A stretch of 64,000 nucleotides of DNA from Sphingomonas caeni (GTDB taxonomy: Bacteria > Pseudomonadota > Alphaproteobacteria > Sphingomonadales > Sphingomonadaceae): NCBI RefSeq assembly GCF_026013415.1, contig NZ_JAPDOK010000003.1, positions 372,001 through 436,000 on the forward strand, written 5' to 3'. A program made the translations under genes and the position numbers. How positions within the stretch are numbered: position 1 is the first letter of the stretch; the number at the start of each line of letters is the position of its first letter. Below the pieces are notes generated by a model. That model worked only from the letters and a program-made list of their open reading frames with translations, was not told the origin of the DNA and searched no databases. This document shows positions 24,218-33,318 of this stretch, piece by piece.

Positions 24218-24721
24218 ATGGGGGATATCAGTTCCGAGCCTTCGATGGAGGAGATCCTCTCCTCGATCAAACGCATCATCGCCGAAGAGGGCGATGCGGC
24301 GACGGGCACCCGTACGCGCCGCCCGGCCAAGCCTGCGGCCCCCGCGGTCCGCGACGCGCTGAGCGACGCGATGGATGCGGATGACGAGGTCCTCGAACTG
24401 AGCGAGCCGGTGGCCGAGGAGCGCGAGACTCCCGCGCCGATGCCGATCGGCGCGCCCGACGTTCCTTCTGCTCCCGGACCCAAGCCTGTGCAGCGTACCC
24501 CCGAACCGATCCTTTCCGAGCGCGCGGCCGAAGCCACGCGCGGGCCGCTCGAAGCGCTGTCGCGGATGGTGGTGAAGCCCGAGGTCGCGGGATCGGACAC
24601 GCTCGAGGGGCTCGTGCGCGAGCTGCTCAAGCCGATGCTGCGCGAATGGCTCGACGACAATCTGCCGCAGATCGTCGAAACGATGGTCGCGCGCGAGATT
24701 TCGCGGATCACCGGACGCTAG
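24218..24721 (+). CDS. PopZ-like DUF2497 protein
   Basis: 167 residues from the ATG at 24218; an in-frame GTG lies 9 bp upstream. The N-terminus Glu-Pro-Ser-Met-Glu-Glu-Ile-Leu-Ser-Ser-Ile-Lys-Arg-Ile-Ile is the partner-binding helix of PopZ. The middle is Pro/Ala/acidic disordered, and the C-terminus (Leu-Lys-Pro-Met-Leu-Arg-Glu-Trp-Leu-Asp-Asp-Asn-Leu) is the oligomerisation region. In Caulobacter PopZ organises the cell pole and anchors ParB; the same role here is inferred. 37 bp after tolC. Confidence 0.9.
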   Translation: MGDISSEPSMEEILSSIKRIIAEEGDAATGTRTRRPAKPAAPAVRDALSDAMDADDEVLELSEPVAEERETPAPMPIGAPDVPSAPGPKPVQRTPEPILSERAAEATRGPLEALSRMVVKPEVAGSDTLEGLVRELLKPMLREWLDDNLPQIVETMVAREISRITGR

Positions 24722-24732
24722 GCACGCGCTGA

Positions 24733-25128
24733 TTACCAGACGGTACTAGGATCCAATCCATTGATATTTGCCGAAAACTCGACGGCTTCGCCCTCGAAGA
24801 CGAAATCCGGCGTGTTGGCGGTCACCCGGATCGCGCCAGCATAGGGGCTCCGGGCAGCGGTCAGTGAGCTCGAAATCTCGATCGTCTGGCCGGTGCTGCT
24901 GGTTGTCTCGATCTGCATCGGGAGGCTTTCTGCCTGCGCAGGAAGACCCCAGGAGGGCGCTTGCGGGGTCAGCGTGACACTGCTGAAATTTCCGATTGCG
25001 TTGTAGATCAGATCGAAAACCAGCGTGAGCCCCGGGCTTGCCGGCCAGACAAGCTGAACCGTGGTTCCCGCATTGAGGGTATCCCCTTTCACCTGGGCGG
25101 GTAGCGGTTCGGGCTGGCTAGTTGTCAT
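24733..25128 (-). CDS. Hypothetical protein, 131 aa
   Basis: ATG at 25128 with a good AGGAGCG ribosome-binding site; the much longer frame upstream is only the antisense of the peptidase gene. The product is beta-rich, Ser/Thr-rich, with no signal peptide and no cysteine: Gly-Asp-Thr-Leu-Asn-Ala-Gly-Thr-Thr-Val-Gln-Leu-Val-Trp near the start and Ile-Glu-Ile-Ser-Ser-Ser-Leu-Thr-Ala later. Less biased codon use than its neighbours suggests a recent or lowly expressed gene. Not recognised. Confidence 0.72.
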   Translation of the reverse strand: MTTSQPEPLPAQVKGDTLNAGTTVQLVWPASPGLTLVFDLIYNAIGNFSSVTLTPQAPSWGLPAQAESLPMQIETTSSTGQTIEISSSLTAARSPYAGAIRVTANTPDFVFEGEAVEFSANINGLDPSTVW

Positions 25129-25233
25129 CGCTCGCTCCTGCGGATGGTGAGGGCCGGAACTAGCAGGTTCGTGGCGCATCGGAAACATGGTCGCGATTGT
25201 ATCCCTCGTCACCATCTGCTCTAAACCGCGCCC

Positions 25234-27267
25234 ATGAAGCGCATCCTGCTCGCGAGCATCGCCCTCGCCTCGACCGTCGCAGCCACCGCGGTGGCGCGCC
25301 CCCTGACCATCAACGACGTTGTCGGCTTTTCGCGTGTCGGCGCGCCGGTCGTGTCGCCCGACGGGCGCTGGCTGGTGTGGCAGCAGCGCGAGACCGATCT
25401 CGCCGCGAACAAGGGCCGCTACGATCTGTGGCGGCTCGATCTGGCGACCAAGGGCGCGCTTCCCGAGCCGCTGGTCGCGGAGGGCGACGTCAACGAGACC
25501 GGACCGCAATTCGGCGCGAACAACCTGGTGATCTTCCAGTCGGACAAGGGCGGCAAGGATGCGATCGTCTCGATCCCCGTCGCCGGCGGCACGCAGACCG
25601 TGCTGGCGACGCCGCCGGGCGGCTTCAGCGGATTCGAACTCTCGCCCGACGGGACCCGGGCGCTGGTCTGGGCCGATCGCCTCCCCGGCGCGCCGACGAT
25701 CGAGCCGGCCGAGATCAAGCGCGACGGCAATGCCGGCAGTGGCCGCGTGTTCGGCAAGCTCTTCATCCGCCATTGGGACACGTGGAGCGACGGCACGCGC
25801 TCGCAGCTTTTCGTGGTGCCGCTGGGCAAGGATGCGCCCGCGGTGCCCGTCTCGGGCAGCCTCGATGGCGATTCGCCTTCCAAGCCCTTTGGCGGCGGCG
25901 AGGAAGTCGCGTGGAGCGCCGACGGCAAGACGATCTTCTTCGCGCTGCGCGAGGCGGGCACGACCGAGCCGCTTTCGACCAATCTCGATATCTGGTCGGT
26001 GCCCGCCGACGGTTCGGCCAAGCCGGTCAATTTGACCCCCGACAATGACGGGATGGACAATCTCCCGACGCCCTCGCCCGACGGCAAATGGCTCGCCTGG
26101 TTTGCGATGAAGCGGCCGACCTACGAGGCCGACCGGCAGGTGCTGATGCTCCGCAACCTCGCCACCGGTGAAACGCGCGCGCTGACCGAGGCGTGGGACC
26201 GCTCGGTCGGTTCGATCGCCTGGTCGCCCGACGGCAAGAAGCTGTTCGTCACCGCCGAGGACACGCAGGAAAACCCGATCTTCCAGGTCGATCTCAAGAC
26301 CGGCAAGCCGACGCGGCTGACGCAGGAGGGCAATGTCACCGCGATCGTGCCCACGAAGAAGGGCGTCGTCTTCTCGATGAACAGCCTGCTCGGCCCCGAC
26401 GATTTCTACAGCCTGACCGGCAAGGCGCCGACGCGGCTGACCACGGTCAATGCGGCCAAGATGCAAGGCATCGACCTGCCCACCATCACCCGCTTCAGCT
26501 TCACCGGCGCGAACAACGACACGGTGTGGGGCTATTCGGTCAAGCCGGCCCAGCTCAGGGACGGCGAGAAGGCGCCGATCGCCTTCATCGTCCATGGCGG
26601 GCCGCAGGGGACGATGAATAACAGCTGGTCGTACCGCTGGAATCCCGCGGTGTTCGCGGGCGCGGGCTATGCGGTGGTCGCGATCGATTTCCATGGCAGC
26701 ACGGGCTACGGCCAGGCCTTCACCGATGCGATCCGCAACAATTGGGGCGGCTGGCCGCTCGAGGACCTGCAAAAGGGCCTCGCCACCGCGACTGCCAAAT
26801 TCCCCTGGATGGACGCCGACAATGCCTGCGCGCTCGGCGCCTCCTATGGCGGCTTCATGATGAACTGGATCGAGGGCAACTGGCCCGATCGCTTCAAGTG
26901 CATCGTCCAGCATGACGGCGTGTTCGACGCGCGCGCCATGGCCTATGAGACCGAGGAGCTGTGGTTCGACGAATGGGAGCATGGCGGGCACCCCTATTAC
27001 GAGGACCCCGCGGCGTTCGAGAAATGGAACCCGGTCAACCATGTCGACAAGTGGCGCACCCCGATGCTGGTGATCCACAGCGACAAGGATTACCGCATCC
27101 CGGTGACCCAGGGCATCGCGACCTTCACCGCGCTCCAGCGGCGGGGGATTCCGTCCAAGTTCCTGAACTTCCCGGACGAGAATCACTGGGTGCTCAAGCC
27201 CAAGAACTCGATGCAATGGTATGGCGAGGTGCTCGGCTGGCTGGGGACCTATACGGGGAAGAAGTGA
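25234..27267 (+). CDS. S9 family serine peptidase (acylaminoacyl/dipeptidyl peptidase type)
   Basis: 677 residues: signal peptide ending Ala-Val-Ala-Arg, an N-terminal WD40-like propeller (repeated Ser-Pro-Asp-Gly-Lys/Arg), then an alpha/beta hydrolase domain with His-Gly-Gly-Pro-Gln-Gly (oxyanion region), catalytic Ser in Gly-Ala-Ser-Tyr-Gly-Gly-Phe near 537, Asp in His-Ser-Asp-Lys-Asp, and His in Asn-His-Trp near 651. Predicted periplasmic peptidase releasing N-terminal acyl-amino acids or dipeptides from oligopeptides. Confidence 0.95.
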   Translation: MKRILLASIALASTVAATAVARPLTINDVVGFSRVGAPVVSPDGRWLVWQQRETDLAANKGRYDLWRLDLATKGALPEPLVAEGDVNETGPQFGANNLVIFQSDKGGKDAIVSIPVAGGTQTVLATPPGGFSGFELSPDGTRALVWADRLPGAPTIEPAEIKRDGNAGSGRVFGKLFIRHWDTWSDGTRSQLFVVPLGKDAPAVPVSGSLDGDSPSKPFGGGEEVAWSADGKTIFFALREAGTTEPLSTNLDIWSVPADGSAKPVNLTPDNDGMDNLPTPSPDGKWLAWFAMKRPTYEADRQVLMLRNLATGETRALTEAWDRSVGSIAWSPDGKKLFVTAEDTQENPIFQVDLKTGKPTRLTQEGNVTAIVPTKKGVVFSMNSLLGPDDFYSLTGKAPTRLTTVNAAKMQGIDLPTITRFSFTGANNDTVWGYSVKPAQLRDGEKAPIAFIVHGGPQGTMNNSWSYRWNPAVFAGAGYAVVAIDFHGSTGYGQAFTDAIRNNWGGWPLEDLQKGLATATAKFPWMDADNACALGASYGGFMMNWIEGNWPDRFKCIVQHDGVFDARAMAYETEELWFDEWEHGGHPYYEDPAAFEKWNPVNHVDKWRTPMLVIHSDKDYRIPVTQGIATFTALQRRGIPSKFLNFPDENHWVLKPKNSMQWYGEVLGWLGTYTGKK

Positions 27268-27271
27268 CGGC

Positions 27272-27619
27272 TCACCCCGGCACTTCGCCCCCCTCCGCGC
27301 CATAGAAGATTCGCCACAGCGCCAGATCGCCGCTGAAATCGGCATAGTGATGCTCGACGCCGGCGGCGACGAACAGCAGGTCGCCGGCCGCGAAGGGCGT
27401 TCGTTCGCTGCCATGGACGAGCACACCGTTGCCGCGGATGACCGCATAGATTTCGTCCTGCTCGTGCGGCGTCTGTTCGTTGGGCGGGAGCGGGATCGAG
27501 AGGCGGATGTCGAGCGTGCCGCGGCGGAGCACCAGCGCCGATCGCTCGCCCTCGGGCGTCGGGATGCGGGCTTCGGCGTCGGCAAGGCGGATCACGCCGC
27601 TGCGGGCATTGGGGTCCAT
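27272..27619 (-). CDS. Cupin domain protein, 115 aa
   Basis: One cupin barrel: motif 1 as Pro-His-Glu-Gln-Asp-Glu-Ile-Tyr-Ala-Val-Ile-Arg-Gly and motif 2 as Phe-Ala-Ala-Gly-Asp-Leu-Leu-Phe-Val-Ala-Ala-Gly-Val-Glu-His-His. The two His and the Glu pattern suggest a bound metal. Convergent with the S9 peptidase gene, whose stop is 4 bp away. Sugar isomerase, dioxygenase or binding roles are all possible. Confidence 0.88.
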   Translation of the reverse strand: MDPNARSGVIRLADAEARIPTPEGERSALVLRRGTLDIRLSIPLPPNEQTPHEQDEIYAVIRGNGVLVHGSERTPFAAGDLLFVAAGVEHHYADFSGDLALWRIFYGAEGGEVPG

Positions 27620-27658
27620 GTGCGGCCTCCGTGGGTGGCGGGAGCCATTGTTATCACG

Positions 27659-27743
27659 CCGTCATCCCGGCGAAAGCCGGGACCCAGGGTGTTTTGAGCG
27701 TAACGCTTGCGGCTCTGGGTCCCGGCTTTCGCCGGGATGACGG
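27659..27743. repeat. Palindromic repeat, CGTCATCCCGGC family, copy 1
   Basis: Arms of about 30 bp (CCGTCATCCCGGCGAAAGCC and complement) flank an unrelated 27-bp loop. A second copy of the same family lies at 59.76 kb with a different loop. A mobile palindromic element of the REP/BIME kind. Confidence 0.85.
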
Positions 27744-27782
27744 TTGTGGTGGGTGCAACGTTCGCGCTAAGCGCGCGGCACC

Positions 27783-30503
27783 ATGACCGAACTCCCCAAG
27801 ACCTTCGACCCCGCCGAGATCGAGACCCGCTGGTACAGCCATTGGGAGGATAGGGGCCTGTTCGCCCCCGAGCGCCCGGGCGCCGAGCCCTGGACGCTGG
27901 TCAATCCGCCGCCCAACGTCACCGGCAGCCTGCATATCGGCCATGCGCTCGACAACACGCTGCAGGACGTGCTGGTGCGCCATGCGCGGCTCAAGGGGAT
28001 GGACGCGCGCTGGGTGGTGGGCACAGACCATGCCGGGATCGCCACGCAGATGGTCGTGGAACGCCAGCTCAACGAAAAGCAGCAGAAGCGCACCGATTTC
28101 AGCCGCGACGAATTCGTCGCGAAGGTCTGGGAATGGAAGGCCGAGAGCGGGGGCGAGATCACCCAGCAGCTCCGCCGGCTCGGCTGCTCGATGGACTGGG
28201 CGAACGAGCGATTCACGATGGACGAGGGCTTTTCGAAGGCCGTCCTCAAGGTGTTCGTCGATCTCTACCGCCAGGGCCTGCTCTACCGCGACAAGCGCTT
28301 GGTGAACTGGGATCCGGGCCTCGGCACCGCGATCAGCGATCTCGAGGTCGAGACGCACGATATGAAGGGCAGCTTCTGGCATCTGCGCTACCCGCTCGAG
28401 GATGGCAGCGGGTTCATCCAGGTCGCCACGACGCGGCCCGAGACGATGCTCGCCGATATGGCGGTGGCGGTGCACCCGAGCGACGCACGCTATGCGGCGC
28501 TGGTGGGGAAGAACGTCAAGCTGCCGATCACCGGGCGGCTGATCCCGATCGTCACCGACGAACATGCCGATCCCGAGCTGGGCTCGGGCGCGGTGAAGAT
28601 CACGCCGGGGCATGATTTCAACGACTTCGAGGTCGGCAAGCGCGCGGGGTTCAAGCCCGGCGAGATGCTCAACATGCTCGATGCCAAGGCGGCGATCGCG
28701 CAGACCAGCGACGGGCTGATCCCCCCCGAGTTGATCGGGATGGACCGGTTCGAGGCGCGCAAGGCGGTGGTCGCGCGGCTCAAGGCCGAGGGCTTCCTGA
28801 TCCCGCATGTCGACAAGGACGGGGGCGAGCACGACGCCGAGCCACGCACGATCGCGACGCCCTATGGCGACCGCTCGAATGTGGTGATCGAGCCTTGGCT
28901 GACCGACCAGTGGTATGTCGATGCGGCGACGCTGGCCAAGCCCGCGATCGAGGCGGTGCGTTCGGGCGCGACCAGGATCGTCCCGAAGAGCTGGGAAAAG
29001 ACCTATTTCAACTGGATGGAGAATATCCAGCCATGGTGTGTCTCGCGGCAGCTTTGGTGGGGGCACCGGATTCCGGCTTGGTTTGCCGAGGATGGCAGCA
29101 TCTACGTCGCGGAGAGCGAGGCCGAAGCGCAGGCGCAGGCTGGCGTTGCGCGATATGGCGAAGGCTGGGAAGAAGCGGACGAAGTTGCGCTCACGCAGGA
29201 CTCCGACGTCCTCGACACCTGGTTCTCCTCCGCGCTCTGGCCCTTCGCGACGATGGGGTGGCCCGACGAGGACGTGAAGGCGCTCGGCCGCTATCCCAAT
29301 GACGTCCTCATCTCGGGCTTCGACATCCTGTTCTTCTGGGATGCGCGGATGATGATGCAGGGTTTGCACTTCATGGGCGATGTGCCCTTCAAGACCTTGT
29401 ATCTCCATGGGCTTGTGCGCGCGGCGGACGGGCAGAAAATGTCCAAGTCCAAGGGCAATGTCGTCAATCCGCTGGGGCTGATCGACCAGTACGGCGCCGA
29501 TGCGCTGCGCTTCTTCATGGCGGCGATGGAGAGTCAGGGCCGCGACATCAAGATGGATGAGCAGCGGATCGCCGGATACCGCAACTTCGCGACCAAGCTG
29601 TGGAACGCGGCGCGCTTCGCCCAGTCGAACGGGATCGGCGCGTCGGCTACGCTGGAGCCGCCTGCCGCCGAGCTGGCGGTCAATCGCTGGATCATCGCCG
29701 AGACGGTCGCGACCGTGCAGGCGCTCGATCTGGCGCTGGCCGATCTGCGCTTCGACGAGGCGGCGAACACCATCTACCAGTTCACCTGGAGCCGCTTTTG
29801 CGACTGGTATCTCGAGCTGATCAAGCCGGTGCTGAACGAAGACGCGGTTCATCATCCGTGGATGGGCGAGGAGACGCGCGCGGTCGCGGGCTGGGTGCTG
29901 GACCAGATTCTGGTGATGCTCCACCCCTTCATGCCCTTCATTACTGAAGAGCTGTGGTCGAAGATGGGGCCCCGCGATCGGGACCTGATCGTGTCGAACT
30001 GGCCGCGCGTCGATGCCGTCAGCATCGATCCGGCTGCTGCTGCCGACATCAACTGGTTGATCCGCGTGATCGGCGAAGTGCGCGCTGCCAAGAATGAGCT
30101 GGGCATCGCGCCGGGCGTGATGCTGACGGCTTATTCGCGTGGCGCGAATCAGGAGACCGAGCGGCGGGTCAATGCCTTCTACACGGCGCTACGCAAGCTC
30201 GCGCGGGTGCAGGACGTCCATCATCAGGCCGCGCCGGAAGGCGGCGCGCTCCAGATCGTGGTCGATGAAGCGACCTTCGTTATCCCGCTTGGCGACGTGA
30301 TCGATCTCGAAGCTGAAAAGGCCCGCCTCACCAAGGCGATCGCCGCGGCGGAGAAGGAACGCGACTCGCTTGCCGGGCGCTTGAACAACCCGAGCTTCGT
30401 CGAAAAGGCCAAGCCCGAGGCGGTCGAGAAGGCGCGCGCGGATCATGCCGAGAAGGCCGCCGAGGCCGAACGGCTGAGCGCGGCGCTGGCGCGGTTGGGG
30501 TAA
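27783..30503 (+). CDS. valS: Valyl-tRNA synthetase
   Basis: 906 residues, a normal alphaproteobacterial length. HIGH motif in [12 protein letters not shown] near 40, editing domain (Thr-Thr-Arg-Pro-Glu-Thr-Met-Leu), Lys-Met-Ser-Lys-Ser near 552, anticodon-binding helices, and a C-terminal coiled-coil arm ([12 protein letters not shown]). Charges tRNA-Val and edits mischarged Thr. Confidence 0.98.
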   Translation: MTELPKTFDPAEIETRWYSHWEDRGLFAPERPGAEPWTLVNPPPNVTGSLHIGHALDNTLQDVLVRHARLKGMDARWVVGTDHAGIATQMVVERQLNEKQQKRTDFSRDEFVAKVWEWKAESGGEITQQLRRLGCSMDWANERFTMDEGFSKAVLKVFVDLYRQGLLYRDKRLVNWDPGLGTAISDLEVETHDMKGSFWHLRYPLEDGSGFIQVATTRPETMLADMAVAVHPSDARYAALVGKNVKLPITGRLIPIVTDEHADPELGSGAVKITPGHDFNDFEVGKRAGFKPGEMLNMLDAKAAIAQTSDGLIPPELIGMDRFEARKAVVARLKAEGFLIPHVDKDGGEHDAEPRTIATPYGDRSNVVIEPWLTDQWYVDAATLAKPAIEAVRSGATRIVPKSWEKTYFNWMENIQPWCVSRQLWWGHRIPAWFAEDGSIYVAESEAEAQAQAGVARYGEGWEEADEVALTQDSDVLDTWFSSALWPFATMGWPDEDVKALGRYPNDVLISGFDILFFWDARMMMQGLHFMGDVPFKTLYLHGLVRAADGQKMSKSKGNVVNPLGLIDQYGADALRFFMAAMESQGRDIKMDEQRIAGYRNFATKLWNAARFAQSNGIGASATLEPPAAELAVNRWIIAETVATVQALDLALADLRFDEAANTIYQFTWSRFCDWYLELIKPVLNEDAVHHPWMGEETRAVAGWVLDQILVMLHPFMPFITEELWSKMGPRDRDLIVSNWPRVDAVSIDPAAAADINWLIRVIGEVRAAKNELGIAPGVMLTAYSRGANQETERRVNAFYTALRKLARVQDVHHQAAPEGGALQIVVDEATFVIPLGDVIDLEAEKARLTKAIAAAEKERDSLAGRLNNPSFVEKAKPEAVEKARADHAEKAAEAERLSAALARLG

Positions 30504-30548
30504 AGGGCATTATCGGCAAGGCCGGCGACGAGGGGATCGGATAGACGA

Positions 30549-32000
30549 ATGGCCATGCCTCCCAAACGCGATCTCACCACCGGCCCGATCGGTTCGGCAT
30601 TGCTCGCCTTCGCCGTGCCGACGCTGTTCTCGTCGATCCTCCAGTCGCTCCAGGGCTCGATCAACACGATCTGGGTCGGGCGTTTCCTCGGCGAGGCGGC
30701 GCTCGCAGCGACGTCGAACGCCAATATGATCCTGTTCCTCACGCTCAGCTTCGTGTTCGGCTTCGGCATGGCGGCGACGATCCTGGTGGGGCAGGCCTAT
30801 GGCCGGCGCGATCTCGATCAGGTGCGGCGCGTGATCGGCACCACCATCGGCGCCTTCTTTTTCCTCGCGGTGATCTTCGCCGCGCTCGGCTGGCTCTTCT
30901 CGCCCCAGCTGCTCGGCGTGATGGGGCTGGCGCCCGAGGCGATGGCCTCCGCGCTCGCCTATACCCGCGTCATCTTCCTCGCCATCCCGCTGGTGATGTT
31001 GACGGTGGTGCTCAGCATGTCGCTGCGCGGCACGGGCGACGCCTTGACGCCGCTCTGGATCATGATCGTGATGGTGGTGATCGATTGCGGGCTCAATCCG
31101 CTGCTGATCCTCGGCGTTGGGCCGCTGCCGCGGCTGGGGATTGCCGGATCGGCGACCGCGACGCTGGTGGCGAATGTGGTCGGCCTGCTGGGGCTGCTCG
31201 CGGTCATCTATCTCCGCGATCTGCCGGTGCGGCTGCGCGGGCATGAGTTCGCCTATCTCAAGCCCGATCCGGCGCTGGTGAAGCGGATCATGGCGATGGG
31301 CCTGCCGATGGGGCTCCAGATGATCGTGCTGTCGGTCGCGGGGCTGGCGATGCTCGGCATGGTCAATCGCGAGGGCGTCGATACGACGGCTGCATTTGGC
31401 GTGGCGCTGCAGCTGTGGACCTATATCCAGATGCCCTCGATGGCGCTGGGCGCCGCGGTGAGCGCGATGGCGGCGCAGAATATCGGCGCCGGCAAATGGG
31501 ATCGCGTCGGCAGGATCACCATCAGCGGCGTGACCTATAATCTCCTCATCACCGGAGCGCTCGTATTGGTGCTCGCCATCGCCGACCGGCCCGCGCTCGC
31601 GCTGTTCATCGGCGGCGACAGCCCCGCGCTGCCGATCGCACAGCATATCCAGCTGATCGTCACCTGGAGCTTCGTGATGGCGGGGGTCGCGATGACCCTG
31701 TTCGGCACGATGCGCGCCAACGGCTCGGTGTGGTGGCCGCTGATCATCCTGGGGGTGACCCAGCTGCCCATCCGCCTCGGCATAGCGCTCGCCACCTATG
31801 GCTGGCTGGGCGCCGATGCGATCTGGATCGCCTATCCGATCAGCTCGACGCTCTCGATGCTCGCTGCGGTCTGGGTCTACCGCAAGGGCGACTGGAAGAA
31901 GCGCAAGCCGATGATGGCGCCGCGCCCCGGCCCCGACGCGGCGATCGAGGCGGCCAATGCCGATATGGAGCCCGAAGGGCGGATGACGCCGACGGGCTAG
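30549..32000 (+). CDS. MATE family efflux transporter
   Basis: 483 residues, about 12 predicted membrane helices in two six-helix bundles; the N-terminal Gly-Pro-Ile-Gly-Ser-Ala-Leu-Leu-Ala-Phe-Ala-Val-Pro-Thr is typical. Exports cationic drugs or metabolites by Na+ or H+ antiport. 45 bp downstream of valS. The stop TAG lies in a CTAG that is also the left boundary of an inserted miniature element. Confidence 0.92.
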   Translation: MAMPPKRDLTTGPIGSALLAFAVPTLFSSILQSLQGSINTIWVGRFLGEAALAATSNANMILFLTLSFVFGFGMAATILVGQAYGRRDLDQVRRVIGTTIGAFFFLAVIFAALGWLFSPQLLGVMGLAPEAMASALAYTRVIFLAIPLVMLTVVLSMSLRGTGDALTPLWIMIVMVVIDCGLNPLLILGVGPLPRLGIAGSATATLVANVVGLLGLLAVIYLRDLPVRLRGHEFAYLKPDPALVKRIMAMGLPMGLQMIVLSVAGLAMLGMVNREGVDTTAAFGVALQLWTYIQMPSMALGAAVSAMAAQNIGAGKWDRVGRITISGVTYNLLITGALVLVLAIADRPALALFIGGDSPALPIAQHIQLIVTWSFVMAGVAMTLFGTMRANGSVWWPLIILGVTQLPIRLGIALATYGWLGADAIWIAYPISSTLSMLAAVWVYRKGDWKKRKPMMAPRPGPDAAIEAANADMEPEGRMTPTG

Positions 32001-32267
32001 GGTCCGGACTCGATTGGCGCACCAGACTGGGCCGTCCCAGCATGTGAAAGGTAACACTAGGGTAACACTGCCGCGCATGTTTTGCGCCGCGCAGCCTCCG
32101 GGGAAGGCGCATCGCTCGCCAGGTGCGGATCGACAGGGTCAAAGAGCGGCCGGAGCGACTGGCCGGGCGAGCCAAGCAGGCGAAATCCTACATTGCAAGA
32201 GCTTGGAGAGCGGACTCAACGAACCGCACCCTGCAAAGCCCAGATGCCAATTGAATACGGACCCTAG
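31997..32267. mobile_element. Miniature inverted-repeat element 1, bounded by CTAG
   Basis: The two ends read inward as CTAGGGTCCG followed by a diverged TTC…ATTGGC; 19 of 22 bases agree between the ends. CTAG at both ends looks like the target duplication. The 271-bp interior encodes nothing convincing but holds a copy of a dispersed 129-bp repeat. No transposase, so it would be mobilised in trans. Confidence 0.65.
32031..32159. repeat. Dispersed repeat, copy A
   Basis: Shares both ends (GCCGTCCCAG…ATGTGAAAG and AAGAGCGGCCGGAGCGAC) and the central ACACTGCC…GCATGTTTT with copy B near 38.6 kb. It contains a tandem GGTAACAC, spaced 11 bp, where copy B has tandem TTGACAC. Confidence 0.65.
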
Positions 32268-32444
32268 GGTGTATCGACATTCAGAGAGCGAGGTTGATCC
32301 TCCCCCGCCAGGGGGAGGTGGCGCCGAAGGCGTCGGAGGGGGAGGACACGAAACAAATGTGGCCCCCGTCCTCCCCCTCCGTCACGCTACGCGTGCCACC
32401 TCCCCCTGGCGGGGGAGGATGAATTGAATGTCGATACGCCCTAG
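32264..32444. mobile_element. Miniature inverted-repeat element 2, bounded by CTAG, nested palindromes
   Basis: Outer arms of 20 bp (CTAGGGTGTATCGACATTCA and complement, 19/20) enclose a second palindrome with about 50-bp arms beginning ATCCTCCCCCGCCAGGGGGA. It shares its left CTAG with element 1, and its right CTAG supplies the stop codon of the SIMPL gene on the reverse strand. Confidence 0.7.
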
Positions 32445-33220
32445 TTGGCCAGCGAGAAGACGACGGTCACGCGCGCGGTGGTCTCGACGGGCTTGGGGGT
32501 GACGTCGATCTGCACCGGTGGCGCAGAGACCGGCGCGCTCCGTGCCTGCGGGAGGGCGTTGAGGCTCTCGCCGGCCTCCATCGGCGCCCCGATATTGGGC
32601 GTTCCGATCACCGACACGATCGGCCCCAGCCGTCCGCCCGAGGCCGTCGCCAGCGTCTGCGCCTGGGCGCGGGCGTCGGCCATCGCGGCGCCGGCCGCGG
32701 CCCGCTCGGCGGCTTCCGGATCCTGCAGGCTGAAGCCGTCGAGCGACGCCGATGCCGCGCCGAGCCGCTGCGCCAGGCCGATCGCGGTGCCGGCCTTGTC
32801 GACCGCCGTCAGCTCGACCGTCGCGCTGATGGTCGCGACATAGCCGGTGACGCGGCACGGACCCTTGTCGTCGGTGGACGAACCTTCGCTCAGGTCATAC
32901 CGGCCTGGCGTGTTCGGGCAGTCGCCCTTGCGTACCTCGGACGTGGCGACCGCTCCGGTATAGAATTTCAGCTTGGGGTCGATCTGCGCCAGGCCGCCGA
33001 TCACGTCGCGCTGCCGCTTGGCGAGGTCGCTGGTCGCCGCATCGGGCGTTGTGCCCTCACCGCGCAGCTCGATCGAGATCGTCGCGCGATCGGGCGCGGT
33101 CTTGATCGTGGCGGAGCCGGTGACGACGATGCCGTGCGGAAGTTCACCCGTCTGAGCGAGGGCCGGGGAGGGGAGCGCGGCGATCGCGAACGGCAGCAGG
33201 AGCAGGGCTAGGCGCATCAT
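32441..33220 (-). CDS. SIMPL (DUF541) domain periplasmic protein
   Basis: 259 residues. Signal peptide ending Ala-Leu-Ala-Gln at about 23, then the SIMPL domain starting Gly-Ile-Val-Val-Thr-Gly-Ser-Ala-Thr-Ile-Lys-Thr-Ala-Pro-Asp-Arg-Ala. Tandem ATG at the start. The family is periplasmic (BP26/OMP28-like) and oligomeric; function poorly defined. Diverges from hemB across an AT-rich 98-bp gap, and its stop codon lies in a transposon target CTAG. Confidence 0.88.
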   Translation of the reverse strand: MMRLALLLLPFAIAALPSPALAQTGELPHGIVVTGSATIKTAPDRATISIELRGEGTTPDAATSDLAKRQRDVIGGLAQIDPKLKFYTGAVATSEVRKGDCPNTPGRYDLSEGSSTDDKGPCRVTGYVATISATVELTAVDKAGTAIGLAQRLGAASASLDGFSLQDPEAAERAAAGAAMADARAQAQTLATASGGRLGPIVSVIGTPNIGAPMEAGESLNALPQARSAPVSAPPVQIDVTPKPVETTARVTVVFSLAN

Positions 33221-33318
33221 GACTCTCCTCGATAATGTAATAATATATCATTGTTGCGATCGAGGCCCCGAAGTCAAGCGGCTTGCACTCGCGGAGCGGC
33301 GCGCTCATTAGCCGCGCC
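33221..33318. promoter_or_regulatory. AT-rich divergent promoter region between the SIMPL gene and hemB
   Basis: A run rich in AT, GATAATGTAATAATATATCA, stands out in otherwise GC-rich DNA and offers -10-like hexamers in both directions. No specific operator was identified. Confidence 0.35.

Noticed and set aside
21571..24711. 1046-codon open frame on the reverse strand
   Set aside because: It runs antisense to the clearly real pcm, tolC and PopZ-like genes and across the tRNA-Cys; it is a by-product of high-GC codon use.
25129..27585. Upstream 800 codons of a long reverse-strand frame
   Set aside because: Antisense to the S9 peptidase; only the last 131 codons, with their own ATG and ribosome-binding site, are kept.
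30510..32078. 522-codon reverse frame
   Set aside because: Antisense to the MATE gene and crosses the miniature element; His/Arg-rich composition typical of shadow frames.
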